From the NCBI RefSeq assembly GCF_046044395.1, contig NZ_JBJUSG010000148.1, forward strand, positions 1 to 7,795: 7,795 nucleotides of DNA, in the 5' to 3' direction. The notes beneath the pieces were generated by a model. The model saw nothing but the letters and a program-made list of their open reading frames with translations. It was not told the origin of the DNA and made no database searches. Positions 1-5,916 of the stretch are shown here, in pieces (the first letter of the stretch is position 1; every line of letters begins with the position of its first letter). Source of the stretch: Magnetominusculus dajiuhuensis (GTDB taxonomy: Bacteria > Nitrospirota > Thermodesulfovibrionia > Thermodesulfovibrionales > Magnetobacteriaceae). The position numbers and the translations under genes were made by a program.

Positions 1-67
1 CTTCTCTGTAAACACGCATTCTCACTATCATTTTACCTTCACCGAGAATTGCTGCGTATGTTGCCAT
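1..67 (-). CDS. Possible partial ORF overlapping the NTPase 3' end, unknown product
   Basis: This frame starts with ATG at 67 (an alternative in-frame ATG lies at 91) and stays open to the window edge, giving 22 complete codons from 67. The peptide begins MATYAAILGEGK. It overlaps the last codons of the NTPase gene in a different frame, the layout expected of a translationally coupled downstream gene. No convincing Shine-Dalgarno sequence precedes either ATG. The other reading is that a frameshift near the NTPase C-terminus makes this the continuation of that protein, but the residues do not resemble the usual helix after the NTPase's final motif. The product is not recognised and the stretch is too short to be sure that it is coding. 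Confidence 0.22.
   Translation of the reverse strand, partial: MATYAAILGEGKMIVRMRVYRE
34..56. repeat. Imperfect direct repeat, copy A
   Basis: This 23-bp stretch matches 1350-1372 in the same orientation at 20 of 23 positions. The shared core reads taccttca, then one variable base, then cgagaattg. This copy covers the stop codon region of the NTPase gene. The other copy lies just beyond the 3' end of the nucleotidyltransferase gene, so the two copies bracket nearly the whole NTPase gene and its promoter. It could be a trace of insertion or duplication, or chance. Confidence 0.4.
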
Positions 68-1097
68 TGCTGAGATGGTACAGGTATTCATTGATCTCTG
101 TGTCCATCGTACGAGGGAGGTACTCGAATATCTTCTTATGATTCTCCGTTACGGTTATAGATACCGCATCAGGTCTGATAGAGGGGATTTCGTACCGTAT
201 GCTCCGGTATTCTATTCTAATATCAGCCATAATATATGACATCTTGTTAATTAAAACTATGTTTATTGGTGGTGCAGGAATGTAATCGTAGTGCAGTCTC
301 ATTCTTGAAAAAAGTTCATTGTGCGAATGGAGATGAACGGTGATCTTTCTTATGGATACGATAATCTTCACGTTTTGCTGCTCACGCAGCTCAGAGGATA
401 TTTTTAGTATCTCTTTCAGAAGTGCGGTTTCACCATTGAAGGATTCACATTTGTCGATGTTGTCAAAGACTATGATCAATTTTCTGTTCGCCACGACACT
501 TATGATCTCGTTAACTACCTGGTGTGCCGTCGGGTTAGCGATATCGCTGCTCGTCAATTTCTTGAGTTGAAGCACCCTGTATATACTCTGGTACAAAAAA
601 TGGATGTCACCATCGCTTATTGCATGAAGGTCCATGATAATTACGGCTATGTCGTTTTCGCTGAAATATTTTTCGTAGTAATCAAAGAAATAATACAGGA
701 AAGTCGATTTGCCAACCCCCGGACAGCCTACGAGTATCCTCATGGCAGGGCTATTGCCCCATGGCCTGAGCTTTTCGATGAAATCTGTAACCGGACGGGA
801 AAGAACTTGATGGGCATTGTTCGACCTTTCCGGCAGAAGTCGCATACAATAGCTCCTGAAGGCCGTCAAGCATGTGTCAGGTAGTTTCTCTACATTCACG
901 TAACACTGCCTCAGCATATCCTTGTTGGTGGTCATGAGCGTTGCGTCTGCCAGCCTTTCGTTTATGAGAGTTAAGTTATTTTCACCAAGAATATCGGCGA
1001 AGAAGTTGATCTTTTTCAACTCTTCATTGTTTCCTTCTGAATAGACATGCTTTTTTTTGTAATGTGCATTCAAAATGTTATCAATTATGCTTCTCAT
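39..1097 (-). CDS. P-loop NTPase, AAA/STAND-like, function unknown
   Basis: This encodes a 352-residue ATP-binding protein. About 115 N-terminal residues, mostly charged and helical in character, match nothing I recognise. The ATPase core follows: Walker A GCPGVGKST at residues 124-132, Walker B LIIVFDNID with Asp212 and Asp215, and a sensor-1-like strand VKIIVSIRK near 243-251. The DNID form of Walker B is common in bacterial STAND, KAP and Orc/Cdc6-like ATPases, which act as signalling, defence or loading switches. There is no signal peptide or membrane segment, so it is probably cytoplasmic. The C-terminus stops right after LSNGNIR, a motif that in AAA lid domains normally begins a longer helix, so the protein looks short. 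The ATG at 1097 has AAAGGAG (1115-1109) 11 nt upstream and a sigma-54-like promoter further up. Base composition is visibly more AT-rich than in uvrA or resB, suggesting acquisition. The ATPase fold is sure; the biological role is not known. Confidence 0.8.
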   Translation of the reverse strand: MRSIIDNILNAHYKKKHVYSEGNNEELKKINFFADILGENNLTLINERLADATLMTTNKDMLRQCYVNVEKLPDTCLTAFRSYCMRLLPERSNNAHQVLSRPVTDFIEKLRPWGNSPAMRILVGCPGVGKSTFLYYFFDYYEKYFSENDIAVIIMDLHAISDGDIHFLYQSIYRVLQLKKLTSSDIANPTAHQVVNEIISVVANRKLIIVFDNIDKCESFNGETALLKEILKISSELREQQNVKIIVSIRKITVHLHSHNELFSRMRLHYDYIPAPPINIVLINKMSYIMADIRIEYRSIRYEIPSIRPDAVSITVTENHKKIFEYLPRTMDTEINEYLYHLSNGNIRSNSR

Positions 1098-1108
1098 ATT
1101 TTTGTCGT

Positions 1109-1115
1109 CTCCTTT
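1109..1115 (-). promoter_or_regulatory. Ribosome-binding site of the NTPase gene
   Basis: The minus strand reads AAAGGAG, a good Shine-Dalgarno match, 11 nt before the ATG at 1097. It supports that start, and it lies downstream of the transcription start predicted from the sigma-54-like promoter. Confidence 0.6.
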
Positions 1116-1147
1116 ATAGTTTATTCAAACTAACCACACCATAAAAC

Positions 1148-1163
1148 AGCAATTTTCATGCCA
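1148..1163 (-). promoter_or_regulatory. Sigma-54 (-24/-12) promoter for the NTPase gene
   Basis: The minus strand reads TGGCATG-AAAA-TTGCT. The known sigma-54 consensus is TGGCACG-N4-TTGC(A/T), so this differs at one position and has the required GG-N10-GC spacing exactly. Transcription would start near 1137, leaving a leader of about 40 nt that contains the Shine-Dalgarno sequence. Sigma-54 promoters need an enhancer-binding activator; no activator gene or clear enhancer site is seen here. The region is AT-rich and a chance match is possible, but position and orientation both fit the gene downstream. Confidence 0.6.
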
Positions 1164-1237
1164 GCATAATTATTTTATAACTTATTGCTTTTAAAGGGAT
1201 TTAATTTTAACTCTTTAGGTGAAAATAGGAATGCTTT

Positions 1238-1267
1238 CCATAAAATGGTATCTGACTCCGCAGTCAG
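1238..1267. repeat. Two adjacent inverted repeats
   Basis: The first is CCAT-AAA-ATGG (1238-1248). The second, four bases on, is CTGACT-CCGC-AGTCAG (1252-1267), a perfect 6-bp stem with a 4-nt loop. Neither is followed by a T-run on either strand, so neither is a classic terminator. They lie about 90 bp upstream of the sigma-54-like promoter, a distance at which activator sites are often found, but the two palindromes differ in sequence. Their role is unknown. Confidence 0.35.
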
Positions 1268-1349
1268 TAACTCTGTGCTTCAAATGCAAGGCACGGACTA
1301 TATGAAGCCCGTGTCAATATGGGGAAAGGTAATAGCGAAAACCCTGATA

Positions 1350-1372
1350 TACCTTCAGCGAGAATTGATGTG
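1350..1372. repeat. Imperfect direct repeat, copy B
   Basis: This copy matches 34-56 at 20 of 23 positions in the same orientation. It lies 27 bp beyond the nucleotidyltransferase stop codon, in non-coding DNA, while copy A lies at the end of the NTPase coding sequence. The spacing between copies is about 1.3 kb. Confidence 0.4.
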
Positions 1373-1398
1373 GTTTTCGATTTGTGCTGCAGCTCACA

Positions 1399-1842
1399 TC
1401 ATTGCAGGTTAGCCAGGTCTGCCAAATCCCCTGGCCGGCCTGTCGCGCGTTTATTGGCCTTCAGGCATTCTATGCCAATGATGTCCAGCTCAATGCCGCT
1501 GTCTGCGGTTGTTAAGCGATGTTGGTAGCAATCGGCGAATTCCACTCCGTCTATTGTCGTTATGATGTCAATACGTACCGGCGGGAACCCTAATTGAATA
1601 ACATTTCCAGGGGTTTCAAAATCTTCCAATCGTAATCCAAATGAGGAAAAGCCAAAATCGTCTAAAACATGGAGTATCTTTGCAGCGTTTTCCCCTGTGT
1701 TTCTTATCCAAATATCCAAATCACCAGTATAGCGGGGGTGGCCATGGAATCCTACCGCATAGCCCCCAACAATAAGGTATTCAACCTTTTTGCCGATTAA
1801 TAATCCGACAAACTCTCTGAAGTCCGGGTGTAATATCGCCAT
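1399..1842 (-). CDS. MNT-type nucleotidyltransferase, small stand-alone protein
   Basis: This is a 147-residue protein of the DNA polymerase beta-like (minimal nucleotidyltransferase) superfamily. The glycine pair of the active site is in YLIVGGYAV (Gly26, Gly27). The catalytic acidic pair follows as GDLDIW (Asp41, Asp43), and a third carboxylate is probably Asp92 in VRIDII. The C-terminal KRATGRPGDLADL segment is typical of this family. Such enzymes transfer a nucleotide from an NTP to a protein, RNA or small molecule; some are antitoxins paired with HEPN proteins and others are AbiEii-like toxins. The substrate here is unknown and no HEPN gene is adjacent. I chose ATG at 1842 (MAILHPDF) over an upstream frame extension to 1875 because related proteins begin at the HPDF-like helix. 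The start lies 62 bp inside the preceding small gene and has no clear Shine-Dalgarno sequence, so translation is probably coupled to that gene. Confidence 0.85.
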   Translation of the reverse strand: MAILHPDFREFVGLLIGKKVEYLIVGGYAVGFHGHPRYTGDLDIWIRNTGENAAKILHVLDDFGFSSFGLRLEDFETPGNVIQLGFPPVRIDIITTIDGVEFADCYQHRLTTADSGIELDIIGIECLKANKRATGRPGDLADLANLQ

Positions 1843-1999
1843 AGTATTGCTTACGGAGCATCTCAATAGCCTCAAGGCGTTCGCTCATCGGCCTGCTGCG
1901 CCAGTACTGGCAATCCGACGCCGCCGCGCCCAAAGGGACTACCTTCACATGTTTCTTTATCCTCTCCACTGCCCTTATTATGACACGAACGCGAGCCAT
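1781..1999 (-). CDS. Small protein paired with the nucleotidyltransferase
   Basis: This encodes a basic protein of 72 residues with no membrane segment. Its second half, with YWRSRPMSERLEAIEMLRKQ followed by LQRVCRIINR, matches a pattern I recall in short genes directly upstream of MNT-type nucleotidyltransferases: a tyrosine-tryptophan pair, an ERL-E-LR helix, then an LQRV tail. This suggests a conserved partner, either antitoxin-like or a regulatory subunit, but its function is not established. ATG at 1999 lies 16 bp after the uvrA stop. The frame extends further upstream inside uvrA, but that part has the composition of a shadow frame. No strong Shine-Dalgarno sequence is visible, so re-initiation after uvrA is likely. 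The last 62 bp also encode the start of the nucleotidyltransferase in another frame. Confidence 0.68.
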   Translation of the reverse strand: MARVRVIIRAVERIKKHVKVVPLGAAASDCQYWRSRPMSERLEAIEMLRKQYYGDITPGLQRVCRIINRQKG

Positions 2000-2015
2000 T
2001 TTGCCAGAGACCAGA

Positions 2016-4763
2016 CTATCCCAGGCCTGATAACCTTTCGAGACATGCCCCCGTATGAGACACCTCACACTCCTGCAAGTCCTCCGGCGTCCCTTCAAAA
2101 AGCACCGCCCCTCCGGCCTCTCCCCCCTCCGGGCCAAGGTCAACTACCCAGTCCGCCTCCCTTATGACATCCATATTGTGCTCTATCACCACTATCGTGC
2201 TGTTTAACTCCATCAGCCTTCTCAGGACACTAAGCAGCGCCTTTACGTCGTGCATGTGCAGGCCGATAGTCGGTTCGTCCAATATGTACAGAAACCCCTT
2301 GTGCGCCGCAACTCCAAGGGCCGCGCATATCTTAAGGCGCTGCGCCTCACCACCGGATAGTGTCGTTGCCGGCTGCCCCACTGTCAGATAGCCAAGCCCC
2401 ACATCCTTTAAGAGCTGGAGCCTTTTTGAGATCGCCGGTTCGTCCCAAAATATGTCCGCCGCGTCATCAACACTCAGATTCAATACGTCGCTTATCGTGA
2501 GGCCCTTGTATTTTACCCGGAGCGTCTCGGCTGAATATCTCTTGCCCGCACAGTCAGGGCATTTCACGTATAAGTCCTCAAAGAAGTACATCTCAAGCTT
2601 CTGATAACCCTCGCCTTTACAGAGTTCACACCTGCCGCCCGTGACATTAAATGAGAAATGGCCGGGGCCATATCCATAGAGCTTTGCCTCTGTGGCGGAG
2701 GCGAAAATCGTTCGTATCGAATCGAAGAATTTTAAATAGGTAGCGGGATTAGACCGCGGAGACCGGCCAATTGGCGATTGGTCAACAAGGGAAACCCCCT
2801 TCAGCCTGTCAAGCCCCTTGATACCCTTATACTTAAGCGGTCTTTTGGCGTAGTTGCCGTTGAAATGTGCGGCAACCGCATGGTAGAGCGTGTCAACAAC
2901 GAGGCTGCTCTTGCCGGAGCCTGAGACGCCGCTCACCACGGTAAGGGTATTTAGTGGTATGCGCAGTGTTATATCTTTGAGGTTATGCCCTTGCGCGCCG
3001 GTCAGGACAAGGGCGGGGGCTGCTGCTCCAACTGTCCTTTTGGGCGATTGCCGATAGGTGGCAGCCTTGTTGTTTAGATACCCCGATGTGATGGTGTCCG
3101 CCCTTTTAAAATCTTCAATGCTCCCACTGAATACAACGCGCCCACCCTTGCTCCCGCCTCCCGGCCCAAGCTCTATCACCCATTCGGCGGCACGGATTAT
3201 CTCAGGGTCATGCTCTACGACAAGGACTGTATTGCCCTGTTTGGCGAGGCTGCTGATTATCTCCGTAATTCTCTGATTGTCACGGCTGTGAAGGCCAACC
3301 GTAGGCTCATCAAGGACGTAAAGGGCACCGGCGAGGCTGCATGACAATTGATTGGCAATATTTACACGCTGGTACTCACCGCCGGACAGCGTCATCGTCT
3401 GCCTGTCAAGCGTCAGATAATCAAGCCCCACGCGTCCTAAGAGCGTGAGTTTGTGTCTGATATGCCGTATGGCCTCCTCTATCGCCTCACGGCTGTTTAT
3501 ATTAGTAATTGGCGGGGCGGCAAAAAAATCAGACAGCTCTTTTACAGTCATCGCGTTCATTGAGGCTATGTCAAGCCCGTTTATCTTATAGGCGAGAACT
3601 TCCTTTTTCAATCTCGTCCCATTGCACCGCGGACAGAGGACAGGCTTTCTGTATCTGTTTAGGAACACACGCAGGTGCAGTTTATGGCGCTCCTCAGAGA
3701 GGAATTTAAAAAACGCGTTCAATCCATGGAAGGATTTCCTTACCCCCTCGTTAAGCAGCAGCCAATCCTGCTCAGACAGCTCCGCGGCAGGCTTATAAAT
3801 GTCTATGCCGACGGCCTCCGCCCCCCTGAGCATCTGGGACTTCCACCAGTCAAAGGCGGGCTTCTCCCACGGGTCTATCGCCCCATCGGCAAGTGAGAGC
3901 CGACGGTTTGGTACGATTAGGTCCATGTCGCCTATGAGGATATTTCCAAACCCCTTGCACTGCGGGCAGGCCCCGACCGGGTGGTTATATGAAAATAACA
4001 GTGGCGTTGGCTCAGGCAGCGAGGCGCCGCAGGCGTCGCAGGAGTTGCCGTCTGAAAAGGACAGCCCTGTCTGGCCACCATCGCCGTATATGACAACCTT
4101 AATCGTGCCGCCGCCCTCGCGCCATGCCAGCTCTATTGAATCGGCAAGCCTTGATTCGTCCTGAATTGCCAGCCTGTCAATAAGTATGTCGTTGCTTCCC
4201 ACCGCGTCGGCCATGCCGAATGTCTCTATGGACTCACCATCTCTGTGAATCCTGTAAAAACCGCGCTCTCTGAGGCCTGAAAGAGGCTCGTCTGTGCGGA
4301 ACAGGACAGCCGCCCTGGAACCAGCGTGTCTTTCGATGAGGGTTTTATAGACAGAGGACGTGTCCCAGCGCGTTATTGCGGAGCCGCACTCATGGCAAAA
4401 CGGCTCAGCCGCCCGCGCAAACACGACCCTCAGAAGGTCATAAACCTCTGTCACCGTGCCCACAGTAGAGCGCGAGGTCTTGACGGGATTGCGCTGAGCG
4501 AGGGCTATGGCGGGGCGGATGTTTCGCACCTCTTCAAGCTGCGGCCTGTCGAGCTTTTCAAGGAATAACTTCGCGTATGTCGAAAGGGATTCAATAAAAC
4601 GCCACTGGCCCTCGGCAAATATGGTGTCAAAGGCCAGAGAGGACTTCCCTGACCCTGATACGCCGGTGATCACCACAAACTTATCGTGCGGTATCTTTAC
4701 TGAGATATTCTGAAGATTGTTCTGCTTAATTCCTGTAATTTCAAGCCACTCAAAAGCTGGCAT
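2016..4763 (-). CDS. uvrA: UvrA-family ATPase, divergent paralog of excinuclease ABC subunit A
   Basis: This is a complete 915-residue UvrA-type protein (canonical UvrA is about 940). UvrA finds DNA lesions and loads UvrB in nucleotide excision repair. The first ABC half has Walker A GVSGSGKS (34-41), signature LSGGEYQR (459-466) and Walker B LYVLDEP (481-487). The second has GVSGSGKS (612-619), LSGGEAQR (802-809) and LYILDEP (825-831). Zinc-module cysteine pairs are at 242/245 with 266/269, 377/380, and 712/715 with 735/738. The DQSPIGRSPRSNPATY segment (671-686) is classic UvrA. Two parts are unusual. The UvrB-binding region (about 120-240) lacks the conserved APVV..KGEH stretch. The insertion domain (about 275-375) is shorter, with KLHLRVFLNRYRKPVLC in place of the usual EGV-IPN-ERRY arrangement. 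These traits, and EYQR instead of EAQR in the first signature, point to a second UvrA class rather than the housekeeping enzyme, so the symbol denotes the family. The start follows the ccsB stop by 14 bp with only a weak GGA as Shine-Dalgarno, suggesting coupled translation. Confidence 0.93.
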   Translation of the reverse strand: MPAFEWLEITGIKQNNLQNISVKIPHDKFVVITGVSGSGKSSLAFDTIFAEGQWRFIESLSTYAKLFLEKLDRPQLEEVRNIRPAIALAQRNPVKTSRSTVGTVTEVYDLLRVVFARAAEPFCHECGSAITRWDTSSVYKTLIERHAGSRAAVLFRTDEPLSGLRERGFYRIHRDGESIETFGMADAVGSNDILIDRLAIQDESRLADSIELAWREGGGTIKVVIYGDGGQTGLSFSDGNSCDACGASLPEPTPLLFSYNHPVGACPQCKGFGNILIGDMDLIVPNRRLSLADGAIDPWEKPAFDWWKSQMLRGAEAVGIDIYKPAAELSEQDWLLLNEGVRKSFHGLNAFFKFLSEERHKLHLRVFLNRYRKPVLCPRCNGTRLKKEVLAYKINGLDIASMNAMTVKELSDFFAAPPITNINSREAIEEAIRHIRHKLTLLGRVGLDYLTLDRQTMTLSGGEYQRVNIANQLSCSLAGALYVLDEPTVGLHSRDNQRITEIISSLAKQGNTVLVVEHDPEIIRAAEWVIELGPGGGSKGGRVVFSGSIEDFKRADTITSGYLNNKAATYRQSPKRTVGAAAPALVLTGAQGHNLKDITLRIPLNTLTVVSGVSGSGKSSLVVDTLYHAVAAHFNGNYAKRPLKYKGIKGLDRLKGVSLVDQSPIGRSPRSNPATYLKFFDSIRTIFASATEAKLYGYGPGHFSFNVTGGRCELCKGEGYQKLEMYFFEDLYVKCPDCAGKRYSAETLRVKYKGLTISDVLNLSVDDAADIFWDEPAISKRLQLLKDVGLGYLTVGQPATTLSGGEAQRLKICAALGVAAHKGFLYILDEPTIGLHMHDVKALLSVLRRLMELNSTIVVIEHNMDVIREADWVVDLGPEGGEAGGAVLFEGTPEDLQECEVSHTGACLERLSGLG

Positions 4764-4777
4764 CGGGGTGTATTCCG

Positions 4778-5848
4778 TTAAATCTCACCATAGCTGTGAA
4801 GGCCGGACAGGAGAATATTGACGCCGAGGTATGTAAATATCACAGTGATAAATCCAATGGACGACAGCACGGCTATCTTGTTGCCGCGCCAGCCGCGCAG
4901 ATACCTCGCGTGCAGATAAAAGGCATACACAAGCCATGTTATCAGAGACCATGTCTCCTTAGGGTCCCAGCTCCAATAGACCCCCCATGCCTGGTCTGCC
5001 CATATCGCCCCAAATATCAGCCCGCCAAGCGTAAAGATGGGAAACCCCACCGCCACTACCTTATAGTTTAATTCCTCAAGAAACTCCAGCGATATATCAA
5101 AGGATTTCAGCATTCGCCTCAGTACGTAACCATACCTCCATGCTGAAAATATTGCCGCAAACCCCGCTATCCAGCTCAGCAACGCGGTAGGCCCGGAGTT
5201 GCTCCTGAAGGTCGCCTTAAAGAGGTAACTCTTCATAATCTCCGCCGATGTAGCCATCATCTTAAACTTAAAATAATCAGCCCCCATTGCCGCCAACACC
5301 AGTAAAAAGACACTCCCCGCAACCGTCCAGAATATGTATGAACCCTCAGTACGCCTCTCTGTGCTCAAAACCAGATACAACATCCCCGTGGCAAACGCTA
5401 TCCCAAAGGCGGCATACGCAATAAAACTCATCGTCACATGCGCCAGCAGCCAGTTGCTCTGAAGCGCGGGCACAAGGGGTTCAATCTCCTTCGATATGCC
5501 GGTTAAATCTATAAATCCAAGGGCAAGCCCGGCCAGAGGCGTTATAAATGCCCCAAACGTCCTGTTCTTGTACTTGAATTCGATTATGAGATAGCCAAGC
5601 ATCAGACACCAGACGAAAAAAATCAAAGACTCATAGAGATTCGTCAGCGGTGCCCTGCCAATGCCCATGCCGTAGGACTCCACCCATCGAAGAACTAAGG
5701 CCGCCGTCTGCGATAAAAACGCGACCACCGCCACCGTCGTGGCACACACACCTACGGTCTTGTTTTTGAATATAAAATACCCTATGTAAATCATCATAGC
5801 CACAAAGTATCCGACTTCGGCTATGCCAAAAAGTATCGGGCTTCCCAT
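4778..5848 (-). CDS. ccsB: System II cytochrome c biogenesis protein CcsB (CcsA/ResC family)
   Basis: This 356-residue polytopic membrane protein belongs to the haem-handling family called CcsA in plastids, ResC in Bacillus and CcsB in TIGR-style annotation. With ResB it moves haem across the cytoplasmic membrane and attaches it to CXXCH motifs of apocytochromes. The haem-binding tryptophan-rich WWD motif is WGVYWSWDPKETWSL (about 288-302). Conserved histidines are His137 (in WLLAHVTMSF), His313 (in FYLHARY) and His351 (in GLHSYG). By family knowledge these are the two periplasmic haem ligands flanking WWD (137 and 351) and a membrane histidine (313). About eight hydrophobic segments are visible, and PLTNLYESL near 67-75 is also a family motif. 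The start at 5848 is strongly supported by AAGGAGGT 7 nt upstream. The gene follows resB by 60 bp and precedes uvrA by 14 bp. Confidence 0.95.
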   Translation of the reverse strand: MGSPILFGIAEVGYFVAMMIYIGYFIFKNKTVGVCATTVAVVAFLSQTAALVLRWVESYGMGIGRAPLTNLYESLIFFVWCLMLGYLIIEFKYKNRTFGAFITPLAGLALGFIDLTGISKEIEPLVPALQSNWLLAHVTMSFIAYAAFGIAFATGMLYLVLSTERRTEGSYIFWTVAGSVFLLVLAAMGADYFKFKMMATSAEIMKSYLFKATFRSNSGPTALLSWIAGFAAIFSAWRYGYVLRRMLKSFDISLEFLEELNYKVVAVGFPIFTLGGLIFGAIWADQAWGVYWSWDPKETWSLITWLVYAFYLHARYLRGWRGNKIAVLSSIGFITVIFTYLGVNILLSGLHSYGEI

Positions 5849-5855
5849 TTACGTT

Positions 5856-5863
5856 ACCTCCTT
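5856..5863 (-). promoter_or_regulatory. Strong Shine-Dalgarno of ccsB
   Basis: The minus strand reads AAGGAGGT, a full anti-16S match, 7 nt before the ccsB ATG. It is the strongest ribosome-binding site in the window and indicates that ccsB is translated independently of resB. Confidence 0.9.
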
Positions 5864-5901
5864 GTCGTCATACGGCACCTTCACCACTCGGCCTACGCCG
5901 G

Positions 5902-5916
5902 GGGGTTGTTAACCCC
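5902..5916 (-). other. Small hairpin across the resB stop codon
   Basis: The minus strand reads GGGGTT-AAC-AACCCC, a perfect 6-bp stem with a 3-nt loop that contains the TAA stop of resB. No T-run follows, so it is not a terminator. It may stabilise the upstream message or affect termination at resB, or be incidental. Confidence 0.35.

Larger units (their letters stand above)
1098..1398. other. 301-bp AT-rich intergenic region
   Basis: This gap separates the nucleotidyltransferase stop from the NTPase start. It holds a sigma-54-like promoter and ribosome-binding site for the NTPase at the low-coordinate end, two adjacent inverted repeats (1238-1248 and 1252-1267), a weaker hairpin (1292-1313) and one copy of a direct repeat (1350-1372). 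I see no convincing gene, tRNA or strong rho-independent terminator. A 75-codon plus-strand frame from 1185 has no recognisable product and runs into the nucleotidyltransferase on the opposite strand. Confidence 0.7.

Noticed and set aside
522..884. Plus-strand frame of 120 codons
   Set aside because: It is antisense to the NTPase core, including the Walker A region, and reads as a shadow.
1292..1313. Hairpin CACGGGC / GTCCGTG (minus strand) as terminator of the uvrA-nucleotidyltransferase transcript
   Set aside because: The stem includes a G-T wobble and no T-run follows, so it cannot be supported as an intrinsic terminator.
1185..1412. Plus-strand frame of 75 codons in the intergenic region
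   Set aside because: It has no recognisable product, spans several inverted repeats and runs into the nucleotidyltransferase on the opposite strand.
1399..1999. Classic HEPN-MNT toxin-antitoxin module
   Set aside because: The nucleotidyltransferase is of MNT type, but the partner is a 72-residue basic protein without a HEPN RX4-6H motif, so that name is not justified.
2000..2143. N-terminal extension of the small gene into uvrA
   Set aside because: The extension is arginine-rich shadow sequence inside uvrA; the ATG at 1999, just after the uvrA stop, gives a product of the expected kind.
1790..2167. Plus-strand frame of 125 codons
   Set aside because: It is antisense to the small gene, the nucleotidyltransferase start and the uvrA 3' end; its proline-rich product has no recognisable features.
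3799..4164. Plus-strand frame of 121 codons, with several others across 2164-4713
   Set aside because: All are antisense to uvrA, which is intact with both ATPase halves; none shows a recognisable product.
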